From NCBI RefSeq assembly GCF_042650605.1, contig NZ_JBHSBN010000009.1:62001-126000 (forward strand): DNA of 64,000 nucleotides, read 5' to 3'. The stretch is from Micromonospora_J zhanjiangensis (GTDB lineage: Bacteria; Actinomycetota; Actinomycetes; Mycobacteriales; Micromonosporaceae). A program made the translations under genes and the position numbers. Below the pieces are notes generated by a model. It made no database searches and was not told the DNA's origin. It saw only the letters and a list, made by a program, of their open reading frames with translations. Shown here piece after piece: positions 23,960 through 32,940 of this stretch. Numbering within the stretch: position 1 is the stretch's first letter; every line of letters begins with the position of its first letter.

Positions 23960-25916
23960 CGCGGCGGGCGCGGAGGTAGTCGGCGACCAGGTAGCGGCCG
24001 AGGTCAGCCGCGTCCGGGGTGAAGACCCGGCCCCCGCTGCGCCGGGCCACCGCGTCGACGAACCGGCGCAGGCCCGGGTCCTCGCCGAGCATGAACAGGT
24101 TCAGCGTGGCCCCGTACCGGGTCAGGTTGTCCACCTCCACCACGGTCGCCTCGATCGTCTCGGCCAGTGGCGGCCAGTGGAACAACGCCTCGCCGTCGGT
24201 CGGATCCAGGTGCGCGGTCGGCTCGCCGTCGGTGACCACCAGCACGACCGGTTCGGACCCGGAGTGCCGGCGCAGGTGCCGGCCGGCCAGCCGCAGCGCG
24301 TGCTGCAGGTTGGTGCCCTGCAGCCCGTCCGGTTCGACGCCGGCCAGCTCCTGCTGGGTCAGCGGGGCCGCCTCCCGGCCGAAGCCGATGATCTGCAGCG
24401 CGTCCTGCGGGAACCTCGTCGCGACCAGGTGGGACAGGGCCAGGGCGGTCTGTTTCATCGGCCCCCAGCGACCCTCGGAGATCATCGAGAAGGAGAGGTC
24501 CACGCAGAGGGCCACCGCGGCCGACGCCCGGCGCTCGGTCTCCACCACCTCGAAGTCCTCGACGGCCAGTTGGACCGGCACCCGGGCACCGCCCCGGCGG
24601 ACCGCCCGGGCGATCGTGCGGACCACGTCCAGCGGCTGCTCGTCGCCGTACTCCCAGGGTCGGGACGCGCCGGTGACCTCGCCCGCGGCGCCCGCCGAGC
24701 GCAGGTCGTGCTGGCCGCGCCGGCCGCCGGCCAGGTCGGCGAAGACGGTACGCAGCGCGGTGCCGCCGAGTCGGCGCAGCGCCTTCGGGCTGAGCGTCAG
24801 GCCCTCCGCGTCCCGGGTGACCCAGCCCTGCCGGCGCAGCTCCCGCTCCAGCTCCCGCAACCGCCGTACGTCGTCGGCGGCGTCCCGGCCCAGCGACCGG
24901 CGCACCGCGTCGACGTCCACGTCGTCCAGGGTGGCGCCGGGATGCTCCTGGCCGAGCTGGTCGAGCAGGTCGTCCAGTTCGGCGATCTCGGACAGCGCCC
25001 CGGTCGCCTCGCCGTAGCCGAGCGGCTGGTCGCCGCGCATCCGCTCGCGCCGGTCCCAGGCCAGGTCGGGACGCAGGGTACGCAGGTTGGCGTCCAGTTG
25101 CGCCAGCTCACCGGCCAGCCCGGCGCCCAGCGACTGCTCCATCAACCGGGACAGCTCCTCGCGCTGCTGCGGCGAGAGCGAGTTCATCAGGCGCTCCCCG
25201 GCCGCGGCCCGGCGGGCCAACGCGTCGACCAGTTCGTCGACCGACTCGGGTCGCTCCGGGAAGAACTCGCCGTGCCGGCGCATGAACTCGGCAAACGCGT
25301 CGGTGGTGTCCTCGCCCCGGGCGTGCCGGGCCAGCAGGTCGTTGAGGTCGTGCATCAGCTCGGCCAGCCGGCGCTGGGCGGCCGGGTCGGCGGCCGACGA
25401 CCGCAGCGCGTCCCGCATCCCGGCGAACCGCTGGCCGAGCACCTCGTCCCGGAGCCCGTCGAGGATCCGCTGGTAGGTCTGCCGCGCCTCGTCGCTGGCC
25501 CAGTCGTAGCCGGACAGTTCCTCGACGGCGCGGGCGGTGGAGCGGGGCAGGTTGTCCAGCACCGCCTCGTTGAACCGGGCGGTGTCGTCGTCCCGGCCGG
25601 CCAGTTCCTCCCGTTCGGCGGCGAGGGCCTGGTCGAGCAGGGCCTGCGACCGGGTCACCGCGCCGTCCAGGTCGCCCCGGCGCATCGCCTCCCGGCGCAG
25701 CCGGCGGGCCCGGGCGCGCAGGTCGTCCAGGCCGCCGCGGCCGTCCGGGCCGCGCCGCAGCAGGTCCCGCAGCGCGTCCCGGAGACTGCCGCCGGCCAGC
25801 ACCTGCTCGCCGACCGCGTCCACCGCCGCCCGTACGTCGTACGGCGGGGCGAGCGGATCCGGGCCGCCGCGCCAGGAGCCGTACCGGAAGCGGTTGCCGT
25901 GCGAATACCGGTCCAC
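23943..25916 (-). CDS. VWA (CoxE-like) protein, partner of the MoxR-type ATPase
   Basis: 657 residues. A long Arg/Asp/Glu-rich helical region (about 60-400) precedes a C-terminal VWA domain (about 460-640). Its MIDAS is visible as D-L-S-F-S in VALCVDLSFSM, with later Thr (QGTNLQHAL) and Asp (VTDGEPT). It follows the AAA+ gene by 4 nt in one operon. MoxR/VWA pairs act as chaperone-like remodelling or metal-insertion machines; the client is unknown. The stop lies inside the last unit of the tandem array. Confidence 0.87.
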   Translation of the reverse strand: MDRYSHGNRFRYGSWRGGPDPLAPPYDVRAAVDAVGEQVLAGGSLRDALRDLLRRGPDGRGGLDDLRARARRLRREAMRRGDLDGAVTRSQALLDQALAAEREELAGRDDDTARFNEAVLDNLPRSTARAVEELSGYDWASDEARQTYQRILDGLRDEVLGQRFAGMRDALRSSAADPAAQRRLAELMHDLNDLLARHARGEDTTDAFAEFMRRHGEFFPERPESVDELVDALARRAAAGERLMNSLSPQQREELSRLMEQSLGAGLAGELAQLDANLRTLRPDLAWDRRERMRGDQPLGYGEATGALSEIAELDDLLDQLGQEHPGATLDDVDVDAVRRSLGRDAADDVRRLRELERELRRQGWVTRDAEGLTLSPKALRRLGGTALRTVFADLAGGRRGQHDLRSAGAAGEVTGASRPWEYGDEQPLDVVRTIARAVRRGGARVPVQLAVEDFEVVETERRASAAVALCVDLSFSMISEGRWGPMKQTALALSHLVATRFPQDALQIIGFGREAAPLTQQELAGVEPDGLQGTNLQHALRLAGRHLRRHSGSEPVVLVVTDGEPTAHLDPTDGEALFHWPPLAETIEATVVEVDNLTRYGATLNLFMLGEDPGLRRFVDAVARRSGGRVFTPDAADLGRYLVADYLRARRGRRAG

Positions 25917-25920
25917 CGGG

Positions 25921-27513
25921 TCAGCCCCGCAACCCGCCCGAGGACCGGCCGCCGTCGCCGCGGCCCGCGCCGTAGCGGGTCCGGCCGTCGTCGGTCAGGT
26001 CCTTGGCCAGTCGCCGGGTCAGGTGCAGCCCTTCCAGCACGAACTCGATTCCGGCGGCGGCCTCACCCGGGCTCGGCGCGTCGCCGAGTCCGAGCCGGTC
26101 GAGCACCTTGGCCAGCCCCGGTACGGTGCCGACCTGGCGCAGCAGCTCCGCCGAGTCGACCAGTTCACCGGTCTCGATCACCGCGCCCTCGGTCACCAGC
26201 GCGGTGAAGCCGGACAGGTCCAACCCGGCCAGCCGGGCCCGGAACGTCTCCGCCGTCGCGGTCCGCAGCAGATGGCCGAGGATCTCGATCTCCCGACCCT
26301 CCTCGCCCGACTCGAACTCCACCTTCCCGCGCAACGTACTGGTCACCGACACCGCGTCCCCCACCCGCGCCACCGGCTGCTCGGCACCGGACGCGACGGA
26401 ATCGGCGCTGGCCGGCGCGGCGGCCCCGGCTGCCGGCTCGGACCCGGCGGCCGTGGCCGCGGACCCGGCGGCGGCTGCCGCGGACCCGGCGGCGGCTGCC
26501 GCGGACCCGGCGGCGGTGGCCCCGGCGAGCAGGCCGGAGCGGCGCAGGGCGGCGGCCGAGACGGTCTCCGCGGCGGCGATGGCGAACCGAGCCGACACGC
26601 CGGACCGGGGATCCACCGACGGCGACTCGCGCACGTTGCGGGCGAACCGGGCCAGTACCTCCAACACGTGCTCCGGGACCGACGCGACCAGCTCGGCCTC
26701 CTGCCGGATCAGGTCCAGCTCCAGCTCCAGGTCCAGCGGATAGTGGGTACGGATCTCCGCGCCGAACCGGTCCTTGAGCGGGGTGATGATCCGGCCCCGG
26801 TTGGTGTAGTCCTCCGGGTTGGCGCTGGCCACCAGCAGCAGGTCCAGCGGCAGCCGCAGCTGGTAGCCGCGGACCTGGATGTCCCGTTCCTCCAGCACGT
26901 TGAGCAGCGCCACCTGGATCCGCTCGGCCAGGTCGGGCAGCTCGTTGACGGCGAAGATGCCCCGGTTGGTCCGCGGTACCAGGCCGAAGTGGATGGTCTC
27001 CGGGTCGCCGAGGGTACGCCCCTGGGCGATCCGGATCGGGTCCACGTCGCCGATCAGGTCCCCGACGCTGGTGTCCGGGGTGGCCAGCTTCTCGCCGTAC
27101 CGCATCGACCGGTGCAGCCAGCCGATCGGCAGGTCGTCGCCGGCGTCGGCGACCGCCTGCCGGGCGGCCGGGGTGACCGGGTGCATCGGGTGCTCGTTGA
27201 GCTGCGAGCCGGGGATCACCGGGGTCCACTCGTCGAGCAGTTGCCCGAGCGCCCGGATCAGCCGGGTCTTGCCCTGCCCGCGCTCGCCGAGCAGCACCAT
27301 GTCGTGTCCGGCGAGCAGGGCCCGCTCGACCTCCGGCAGGACCGTGTCGTCGTAGCCGACGATGCCGGGGAACCGCTCGGCGCCCGACCGCATCCGGGCC
27401 AGCAGGTTGTCCCGCAGCTCGGCCTTGACGCTCCGGTGGCGGTGCCCGGCGGCGCGCAGCGCACCGAGCGTGCCGGGCAGCTCGGCCGGTGGGGCGAGAT
27501 AGGTCTCTGTCAC
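25921..27513 (-). CDS. MoxR / magnesium-chelatase-type AAA+ ATPase
   Basis: 530 residues. Walker A is GERGQGKT at 76-83. The Walker B position is GIFAVNELPDL (about 185-195), with Asn before the Glu as in related families. Sensor 1 is ASANPEDYTNRG (about 229-240). An Ala/Gly/Ser linker built from 21-bp repeats lies near 330-360, followed by a helical C-terminal domain. GTG 27513 lies 7 nt after -10 TAGCGT (27521-27526), so it is leaderless. It is the first gene of the operon with the VWA partner. Confidence 0.88.
   Translation of the reverse strand: MTETYLAPPAELPGTLGALRAAGHRHRSVKAELRDNLLARMRSGAERFPGIVGYDDTVLPEVERALLAGHDMVLLGERGQGKTRLIRALGQLLDEWTPVIPGSQLNEHPMHPVTPAARQAVADAGDDLPIGWLHRSMRYGEKLATPDTSVGDLIGDVDPIRIAQGRTLGDPETIHFGLVPRTNRGIFAVNELPDLAERIQVALLNVLEERDIQVRGYQLRLPLDLLLVASANPEDYTNRGRIITPLKDRFGAEIRTHYPLDLELELDLIRQEAELVASVPEHVLEVLARFARNVRESPSVDPRSGVSARFAIAAAETVSAAALRRSGLLAGATAAGSAAAAAGSAAAAAGSAATAAGSEPAAGAAAPASADSVASGAEQPVARVGDAVSVTSTLRGKVEFESGEEGREIEILGHLLRTATAETFRARLAGLDLSGFTALVTEGAVIETGELVDSAELLRQVGTVPGLAKVLDRLGLGDAPSPGEAAAGIEFVLEGLHLTRRLAKDLTDDGRTRYGAGRGDGGRSSGGLRG
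26440..26523 (-). repeat. 21-bp in-frame tandem repeats in the AAA+ gene
   Basis: Four 21-bp units start at 26440, 26461, 26482 and 26503 (core GGACCCGGCGGCGGCTGCCGC). They encode an AGSAAAA-type linker between the ATPase core and C-terminal domain. The copy number could vary without shifting the frame. Confidence 0.85.
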
Positions 27514-27603
27514 CCGACCGACGCTATCTCGCCGCCACTTCGAGCGCCCATCAACTCACCCGCCCGGCGCGGGCCCGGCGCCGGGCCCGGCAGCCGCCGG
27601 TTC

Positions 27604-27643
27604 GTGCGCATCGAGTGTCACGGGAACGACACTCAACGCGCAC
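27604..27643. promoter_or_regulatory. large interrupted palindrome between divergent genes
   Basis: The arms GTGCGCATCGAGTGTC and GACACTCAACGCGCAC enclose an 8-nt centre. All but two positions pair, giving GTGCGC/GCGCAC and GAGTGTC/GACACTC blocks. It lies in the 222 bp between the AAA+ gene and the methyltransferase gene, where an operator for both would be expected. A hairpin role is the alternative. Confidence 0.6.
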
Positions 27644-27735
27644 AAACTCACCGGACCCGCCCCTCACCTACCGCCGCATTCCACAACGTGAGAGATATGT
27701 TCTACAATATGGGATAGAGAGATAGCGTCGGCGGC

Positions 27736-28545
27736 ATGACGACCGGAGCCGCTCGCTACACGCACGGGCATCACGAGTCGGTGTTGCGCTCGCACCGCTG
27801 GCGCACCGCGGAGAACTCGGCCGGCTACCTGCTGCCGCACCTGACGGCCGGGGCCACGCTACTCGACATCGGCTGCGGGCCGGGCACCCTCACCGCCGAC
27901 CTCGCCGCCCGGGTGGCGCCCGGCCGGGTGACCGCGGTGGAGCCGGACGCGGCCGTGCTGGACCTGGCCCGCGCCGAGGTGGCGGGCCGCGCCCGGGACA
28001 CCGTCGACTTCGTCGTGGCCGACGTGCACGCGCTGCGGTTCGCCGACGACTCGTTCGACGTGGTGCACGCCCACCAGGTATTGCAACACGTGGCCGACCC
28101 GGTCCGGGCGCTGCGCGAGATGCGCCGGGTGTGCCGGCCGGGCGGGATCGTGGCCGCCCGGGACAGCGACTACGCCGCCTTCGCCTGGTTCCCGGCCGTA
28201 CCGGCACTGGACGAGTGGCTGGCGCTCTACCAGCGGGCGGCCCGGGCCAACGGCGGCGAGCCGAACGCCGGGCGCCGGCTGAAGTCGTGGGCCAGGGCCG
28301 CCGGCTGCACCGACATCACCGCCACGGCGAGCATCTGGTGCTTCTCCGACGAGGCGGACCGGAGCTGGTGGGGCGACATGTGGGCGCACCGGATCCAGGA
28401 GTCGGACCTGGCCCGCCAGCTCGTCGACAGCGGGGCGGCGACCCGGGACGACCTGCGCCGGATCGCGGCCGGCTGGCGGGAGTGGGCCGCCGACGACGAC
28501 GGCTGGATCGTCGTCCCGCACGGCGAGATCCGCTGCCGCCCCTGA
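27736..28545 (+). CDS. class I SAM-dependent methyltransferase (UbiE/Ubie-like)
   Basis: 269 residues with SAM-binding motif I LLDIGCGPGTLTADLA, acidic loop AVEPD, motif II FVVADVHALRF, and motif III area RVCRPGGIVAARD. The C-terminal third (substrate cap) is Trp-rich. The substrate is unknown. ATG 27736 lies exactly 7 nt after -10 TAGCGT (27723-27728), with an AT-rich region just upstream, so the mRNA should be leaderless. Confidence 0.85.
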   Translation: MTTGAARYTHGHHESVLRSHRWRTAENSAGYLLPHLTAGATLLDIGCGPGTLTADLAARVAPGRVTAVEPDAAVLDLARAEVAGRARDTVDFVVADVHALRFADDSFDVVHAHQVLQHVADPVRALREMRRVCRPGGIVAARDSDYAAFAWFPAVPALDEWLALYQRAARANGGEPNAGRRLKSWARAAGCTDITATASIWCFSDEADRSWWGDMWAHRIQESDLARQLVDSGAATRDDLRRIAAGWREWAADDDGWIVVPHGEIRCRP

Positions 28546-28625
28546 GGCCGCGTAACGACCCCGACCGCGGCCCGCCGACGCCGCGACGGAGCCACGACGA
28601 CCGCCGGAACCCAGACCTCGCCCCG

Positions 28626-29279
28626 TCAGCCCGCCGGGGTGACGAAGCCGGACTCGTACGCGGCGATGACGGCCTGGGTGCGGTCCCGGACGCCGAGCTT
28701 CATCAGCACGTTGCCGACGTGGGTCTTCACCGTCTCCACCCCGACCACCAGCTCGCCGGCGATCTCCTGGTTGGACCGGCCGGTGGTCATCAGCCGCAGC
28801 ACCTCGGCCTCCCGGTCGGTCAGCCGGGCACCGCGCAACCGGTCACCGGATCCGGCGGGAGCGTGGGCGGCGACCAGCCGGCGGACCGCCGCCGGGAAGA
28901 GCAGCGACTCGCCCCGGGCCACCACCCGGATCGCCTCGACCACCTCCGTCGGCCGGGCCCGCTTGAGCAGGAACCCGCTGGCGCCGGCGCGCAGCGCCTC
29001 GTAGACGTACTCGTCGTTCTCGAAGGTGGTGATCACCAGGACCCGCGGCGGGGTGGCCGAGGTGGTGACCAGGTGGCGGGTGGCCTGGATCCCGTCGATG
29101 GCCGGCATCCGGACGTCCATCAGCACGACGTCGGGTCGGAGCCGGGCCACCAGCGGCGGCACCTCGGCCCCGTCGGCGCCCTCACCCAGCACGGTGAGGT
29201 CCGGTTGCGCGTCGATGATGGCCCGCAGGCCGACCCGGATCAGCTCGTCGTCATCGACGATCAGCACCCCGATGCTCAT
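28626..29279 (-). CDS. NarL/LuxR-type response regulator
   Basis: 217 residues. The receiver domain (1-120) has the acidic pair DDD near position 9, the phosphoacceptor Asp in VVLMDVRMP, Thr in VITTF and Lys in FLLKRA. The LuxR HTH (about 150-210) has LTDREAEVLRLMTTGRSNQEIA. It is paired with the histidine kinase immediately upstream (58-nt gap). The ATG at 29279 has GGAG upstream. Confidence 0.92.
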   Translation of the reverse strand: MSIGVLIVDDDELIRVGLRAIIDAQPDLTVLGEGADGAEVPPLVARLRPDVVLMDVRMPAIDGIQATRHLVTTSATPPRVLVITTFENDEYVYEALRAGASGFLLKRARPTEVVEAIRVVARGESLLFPAAVRRLVAAHAPAGSGDRLRGARLTDREAEVLRLMTTGRSNQEIAGELVVGVETVKTHVGNVLMKLGVRDRTQAVIAAYESGFVTPAG

Positions 29280-29337
29280 GTCGCCGCTCCCCCGCCCGCT
29301 CATGATGCCGAGCCCGGGCCGGCCGAAGTCCTCCTGA

Positions 29338-30702
29338 TCACGACCGCCGTCCGCCCGCCGCGTCGGACAGCGGCAGCCGGACCGCGACCCGCCAGGTCGT
29401 ACCGTCCGGTCCGGCGCTCATCGACCCACCGAGCAGGGTGACCCGCTCGCGCATGCCGGGCAGCCCACGGCCACCGCGGCCCCGGCCGGACCGGGTCACC
29501 GCCCGACCGCCGGCCAGCGCGTTGACCAGCTCGATCTCCAGGATCCCTTCCGGTACGTCGAGCCGCAGCGTCACCGGCGCACCACCGGCGTGCCGGGCCG
29601 CGTTGGTCAGCCCCTCCTGCACGATCCGGTACCCCTCCCGGGAGACGGCGGCCGGCAACCCGTCGAGCGGCCCGTTCACCTCGACGGCGACCGGCATCCC
29701 GGTGGCCCGGGTGTCGGCGACCAGCCGGTCGAGGTCGGCCAGCGTACGCTGCGGCGCCGGCCGGGGTCCGGCGCCCGGCGGTACGTCGTCCGGGCCGGGC
29801 CCGACGCCGCCCCCGGACCGCCGCGCCGCGTCGTCCCGGTCCTGTGCGGTGTTCTCCGGGTCGCGTTCGCGGAGCAGGCCGAGGACGTGGTCCAGGTCGT
29901 CCATCGCGGCGCGGCCGGTCTCCTCGATGGCGGTCAGGGCGCGCCGGGCGAACTCGGGGTCCCGGTCCAGCAGCTCCCGGGCGGCGCCGGCCTGGAGGGT
30001 GGCCACGGTCAGCGCGTGCCCCACCGAGTCGTGCAGCTCGCGGGCCAGCCGGTTGCGCTCGGCCAGCCGCCCGGCTCGGGCCTCCAGGGCGGCGATCCGC
30101 TCGGTCTGCGACGGGCCGAGCAGCACCGGCGCCATCAACCGGGCCAACGCGCCCAGCCCGGCCACCGCGTACGCCATCGCCACCAGGACCAGCACGCCGA
30201 GCAGGGCGAGCCGGCCCGGGGCGTACCCGGTGAGCGGTCCGAGCGGCTGCCCGGCCACGACGTCAGCGCCGAGACCGAGCTGCTGCGCGACGAACACCAG
30301 TGCCATCGGTAACGCGCTGATCAGGCCGAACATCACCAGCCCACCGGCGGCCAGGTGGGTGGCGATCCACAGCGCGGCCCGCAGCCGGGTCTCCCGGTCG
30401 GGCGGGTGGCCAGGGGCCGGGTCGGGCAGGTCGACGCCGAGCAACGAGCGGGCGGCCGTGATCTCCAGGGCCCGGGCGCCGCCCAGGAACAGCGGGACCG
30501 TACCGATCACCGCGGCCACCGCCATCAGCAGCCCGACCAACGACCGGGGTACGTCCGCGCGCACCAGCATCTGCCCGAACACCGAGGCGAGCAGCAGGTA
30601 CGGCAGCAGCAGTACCCCGCCGAGCAGCAGGAACACGCCCCGGCGGTAGGTGCTGCCGCTGACCAGCGGAGTCAGCACGGCGCGGATGGACACGCCGACC
30701 AT
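29338..30702 (-). CDS. sensor histidine kinase, NarL-cognate (HisKA_3) type
   Basis: 454 residues. Four to six membrane segments lie in the first 210 residues with little extracellular loop. A coiled linker is followed by the phosphoacceptor box LARELHDSVGHALTVATLQ and a C-terminal HATPase with NAARHAGG (N box) and GRGLPGMRERV (G box). A disordered insert of about 40 residues separates the dimerisation and ATPase parts. Short loops suggest a membrane-borne signal. It is cognate to the adjacent response regulator. The start is tentative (ATG 30702); no RBS is seen. Confidence 0.88.
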   Translation of the reverse strand: MVGVSIRAVLTPLVSGSTYRRGVFLLLGGVLLLPYLLLASVFGQMLVRADVPRSLVGLLMAVAAVIGTVPLFLGGARALEITAARSLLGVDLPDPAPGHPPDRETRLRAALWIATHLAAGGLVMFGLISALPMALVFVAQQLGLGADVVAGQPLGPLTGYAPGRLALLGVLVLVAMAYAVAGLGALARLMAPVLLGPSQTERIAALEARAGRLAERNRLARELHDSVGHALTVATLQAGAARELLDRDPEFARRALTAIEETGRAAMDDLDHVLGLLRERDPENTAQDRDDAARRSGGGVGPGPDDVPPGAGPRPAPQRTLADLDRLVADTRATGMPVAVEVNGPLDGLPAAVSREGYRIVQEGLTNAARHAGGAPVTLRLDVPEGILEIELVNALAGGRAVTRSGRGRGGRGLPGMRERVTLLGGSMSAGPDGTTWRVAVRLPLSDAAGGRRS

Positions 30703-30856
30703 TCTGGCCGACCGGCCCGGCCCGCACCTCCCCCGGGCGAGGGGTGCGCGGCCGGGTTCGACGTCGCTGCGGACCACCCGGCTGCCGCGCCCGCCGCCGC
30801 CCGCGGGTCCGCCGGTGCGGGTGCTACGGCGCCTGGCCGGCCGGGCCTGGCCCGAC

Positions 30857-31354
30857 CTACCGATGGTCCTCGATGTACTGCTGCGGGTCCTTGTCGGCGA
30901 AGGTGAGGCCACGACCCCGGGGGTGCTCGCCATAGAACTTCAGCCACTGCGCACCCAACTCGGCCCGCAGCTCGACGCTGGCGTTACGCCGGAAGTCCGG
31001 CAGCGCCTCGTCCTCCTCCTCGGCCAGGTGCTCGCTGTTCTCGGTGCGGGCCCGGCCGACCGCCTGCCACCACGCGGCCGAGCCGACCTGGTGGGTCTTC
31101 GCCGCGGCGATGGCGTCCCGGATCTTGTTGTGGTCGCCGATCGCGTCGTCGGTCTCCTCCTCACCGTCGTCGCCCCGCTTGACCAGGTGCGGGTAGAGGA
31201 TCGTCTCCTCCGCCTCGGCGTGGATGTCCAGGTGCAGCGCGAGGGCGTCCCAGACGGCCAGCAGCTCGGCCTCGTCGCGGGCGTCGTCCAGCCGGGCGAA
31301 GCCCTTCCGGAAGGCGTGGTGGTCGTCCAGGATCAAAGCGGTGATGTCGTCCAT
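30857..31354 (-). CDS. hemerythrin HHE-domain protein
   Basis: 165 residues of four-helix hemerythrin fold: LILDDHHAFRKGF, HLDIHAEAEETILYPHL, AIGDHNKIRDAI and SEHLAEEEDEALPDF supply the His/Glu ligands of a di-iron site. Such cytosolic proteins bind O2 or NO or handle iron. ATG 31354 has AGGAGA upstream. It lies downstream of the aldo/keto reductase gene on the same strand. Confidence 0.88.
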   Translation of the reverse strand: MDDITALILDDHHAFRKGFARLDDARDEAELLAVWDALALHLDIHAEAEETILYPHLVKRGDDGEEETDDAIGDHNKIRDAIAAAKTHQVGSAAWWQAVGRARTENSEHLAEEEDEALPDFRRNASVELRAELGAQWLKFYGEHPRGRGLTFADKDPQQYIEDHR

Positions 31355-31396
31355 GGTGGCGCTGTTCTCCTTGCTGTTTCCGGGTCAAACATGACG

Positions 31397-32368
31397 TCAT
31401 CGCCGGGCCCGCCGGGCCTGGATGAGCTTGGGCAGGGCGGCGGCCCCGGTGATCGGCCGGAAGGCCCGGGCCTCGCGGGCCAGGGCGGCGTACTCGTCGT
31501 CGGTGAGGTCCAGGTCGGCCGCCGCGGCGTTGCGTTCCATCTGCTCCACGCTCGACGCGCCGGGGATGGCCACCACCGACGGGTGCCGGATCAGGTAGGC
31601 GAGGGCGATCTGGCTCGGCGTCGCGTCGTGCGCGTCGGCCACCTCGCGGAGCGTGCCCAGCAGCCGGGCACCGCGGTCCAGGTTCTCCGGCAGGAACAGC
31701 GGATTGGCCCGCCGGACCGCGCCGGCCGGCGGGTTGTCCGCGCCGTACCGGCCGGAGAGGAAACCCTGGGCCAGCGGACTGTAGGCGATCACCAGACGCC
31801 CGGCGCTCTGCGCGTACGGCAGCAGGTCGTCCTCCGGGGCACGGTGGGCGAGGCTGTACTGCACCTGGTTGGACAGCACCCGCCGGCCGAGCACCGCCTC
31901 GGCGTACCGCCAGCGCCGCAGGCCGTAGTTGCTGACCCCGACCTCGTCGACCAGGCCGACGTCCTGCAGGGTCCGCATGCCGCGCATGGTGGTGCCGTCC
32001 CGGACCACCGGATTCGGCTGGTGCACCTGGTAGAGGTCCAGCGAGGTGACACCGAGCCGCCCGGCCGAGGCCACCGCGCGCTGCTGCACGACCGCCGCCA
32101 CCGGCAACAGCGGAAAGATCTTGGACGCCAGGAATATCTTCGACCGGTCCTCGCCGAGCGCCGCGCCGAGGATCCGCTCGCTGCGCCCGAACGCGTACAT
32201 CTCGGCGGTGTCGAACAGGGTCACCCCGAGTTCCAGGGCCCGGCGGACGATCTCGTGGGCCCGCTTCTCGTACTCCGGACCGTAGCCCCACTCCCGCGAG
32301 CCGAACTGCCAGGCGCCGAGGCCGATCTTGGAAATGGGCTTGGTGGTCTCGATCTGGGCGAACCGCAT
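31397..32368 (-). CDS. aldo/keto reductase
   Basis: 323 residues, a complete TIM-barrel AKR. The catalytic tetrad regions are visible: Asp and Tyr in FDTAEMYAFGRSE, Lys in FLASKIF, His in LYQVHQPN. The NADPH-binding C-terminal part has AIPGASSVEQMERNAAA. It probably reduces aldehydes or ketones with NADPH. ATG 32368 lies 6 nt after -10 TAGCGT (32375-32380), so it is leaderless. The stop overlaps a 10-bp palindrome ATGACGTCAT (31391-31400). Confidence 0.9.
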   Translation of the reverse strand: MRFAQIETTKPISKIGLGAWQFGSREWGYGPEYEKRAHEIVRRALELGVTLFDTAEMYAFGRSERILGAALGEDRSKIFLASKIFPLLPVAAVVQQRAVASAGRLGVTSLDLYQVHQPNPVVRDGTTMRGMRTLQDVGLVDEVGVSNYGLRRWRYAEAVLGRRVLSNQVQYSLAHRAPEDDLLPYAQSAGRLVIAYSPLAQGFLSGRYGADNPPAGAVRRANPLFLPENLDRGARLLGTLREVADAHDATPSQIALAYLIRHPSVVAIPGASSVEQMERNAAAADLDLTDDEYAALAREARAFRPITGAAALPKLIQARRARR

Positions 32369-32466
32369 GGCCCGACGCTACCCCGCACCCACCGCCCCCA
32401 TGCCGACTCGCGCCGAGCGTTCACGCGGACCGGTGGCCCGACGCCGCAGCGACGGATCGGCGGAAT

Positions 32467-32919
32467 CTACGCCGCGCAGAACTCATTGCCTTCCGGGTCC
32501 TGCATGATCCACCAATGTCCGGCGGGCCCCTTGTTGACCTCGCGGACGCGGGTCGCTCCCAGGTCTTCCAGCCGGGCCACCAGCTTTGCGAGTCCGCCAG
32601 GCTCGCTGTGGACGTCGAGGTGCAGGCGGTTCTTGCCGGACTTGCCCTCGGGAACGTCCTGGAATAGCAGCCGTCGGCCGCGGCCGACGCCGCTGGTGAC
32701 GTCGAACGGGTCCTCGGGGTGGCGGATCGCGGCGTAGCCGCGGAAGGTTTTGCGGCCGCGATGCTCGCGGACCGCCTCGTCGCCGATGCGGCCGGCGGCC
32801 AGCAGTTGCTCAATCAACATGCTGGGATCTTCCACCTCGTACTCCAGGGCGGCCGCCCAGAAGTCCGCGAGGGCGGGTGCGTTCGTGCTGTCGATGACCA
32901 GCTTCCAGCTCAATGCCAT
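32467..32919 (-). CDS. VOC-family protein
   Basis: 150 residues of the actinobacterial VOC group beginning with LVIDSTNAPALADFWAAAL and ending GHWWIMQDPEGNEF, with a middle RLHLDVHSE. The substrate is unknown. ATG 32919 is preceded at 7 nt by a -10-like TATAAA on the minus strand, overlapping the promoter of the divergent CGNR gene. Confidence 0.85.
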   Translation of the reverse strand: MALSWKLVIDSTNAPALADFWAAALEYEVEDPSMLIEQLLAAGRIGDEAVREHRGRKTFRGYAAIRHPEDPFDVTSGVGRGRRLLFQDVPEGKSGKNRLHLDVHSEPGGLAKLVARLEDLGATRVREVNKGPAGHWWIMQDPEGNEFCAA

Positions 32920-32940
32920 GTAACTGTTTATACTGGTTAC
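32920..32940. promoter_or_regulatory. overlapping bidirectional leaderless promoter
   Basis: Only 21 bp separate the two divergent start codons. On the plus strand TATACT (32929-32934) is 6 nt from GTG 32941; on the minus strand TATAAA (32927-32932) is 7 nt from ATG 32919. The segment is flanked by the inverted repeat GTAAC (32920-32924) / GTTAC (32936-32940), a possible operator silencing both directions. Confidence 0.7.

Noticed and set aside
23625..27717. Long plus-strand frames opposite the VWA and AAA+ genes
   Set aside because: They mirror well-supported minus-strand genes with Walker and MIDAS motifs and show no family features.
31391..31400. ATGACGTCAT palindrome as a regulatory site
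   Set aside because: It overlaps the stop codon of the aldo/keto reductase gene and is short enough to occur by chance; the hemerythrin gene downstream has an ordinary RBS.
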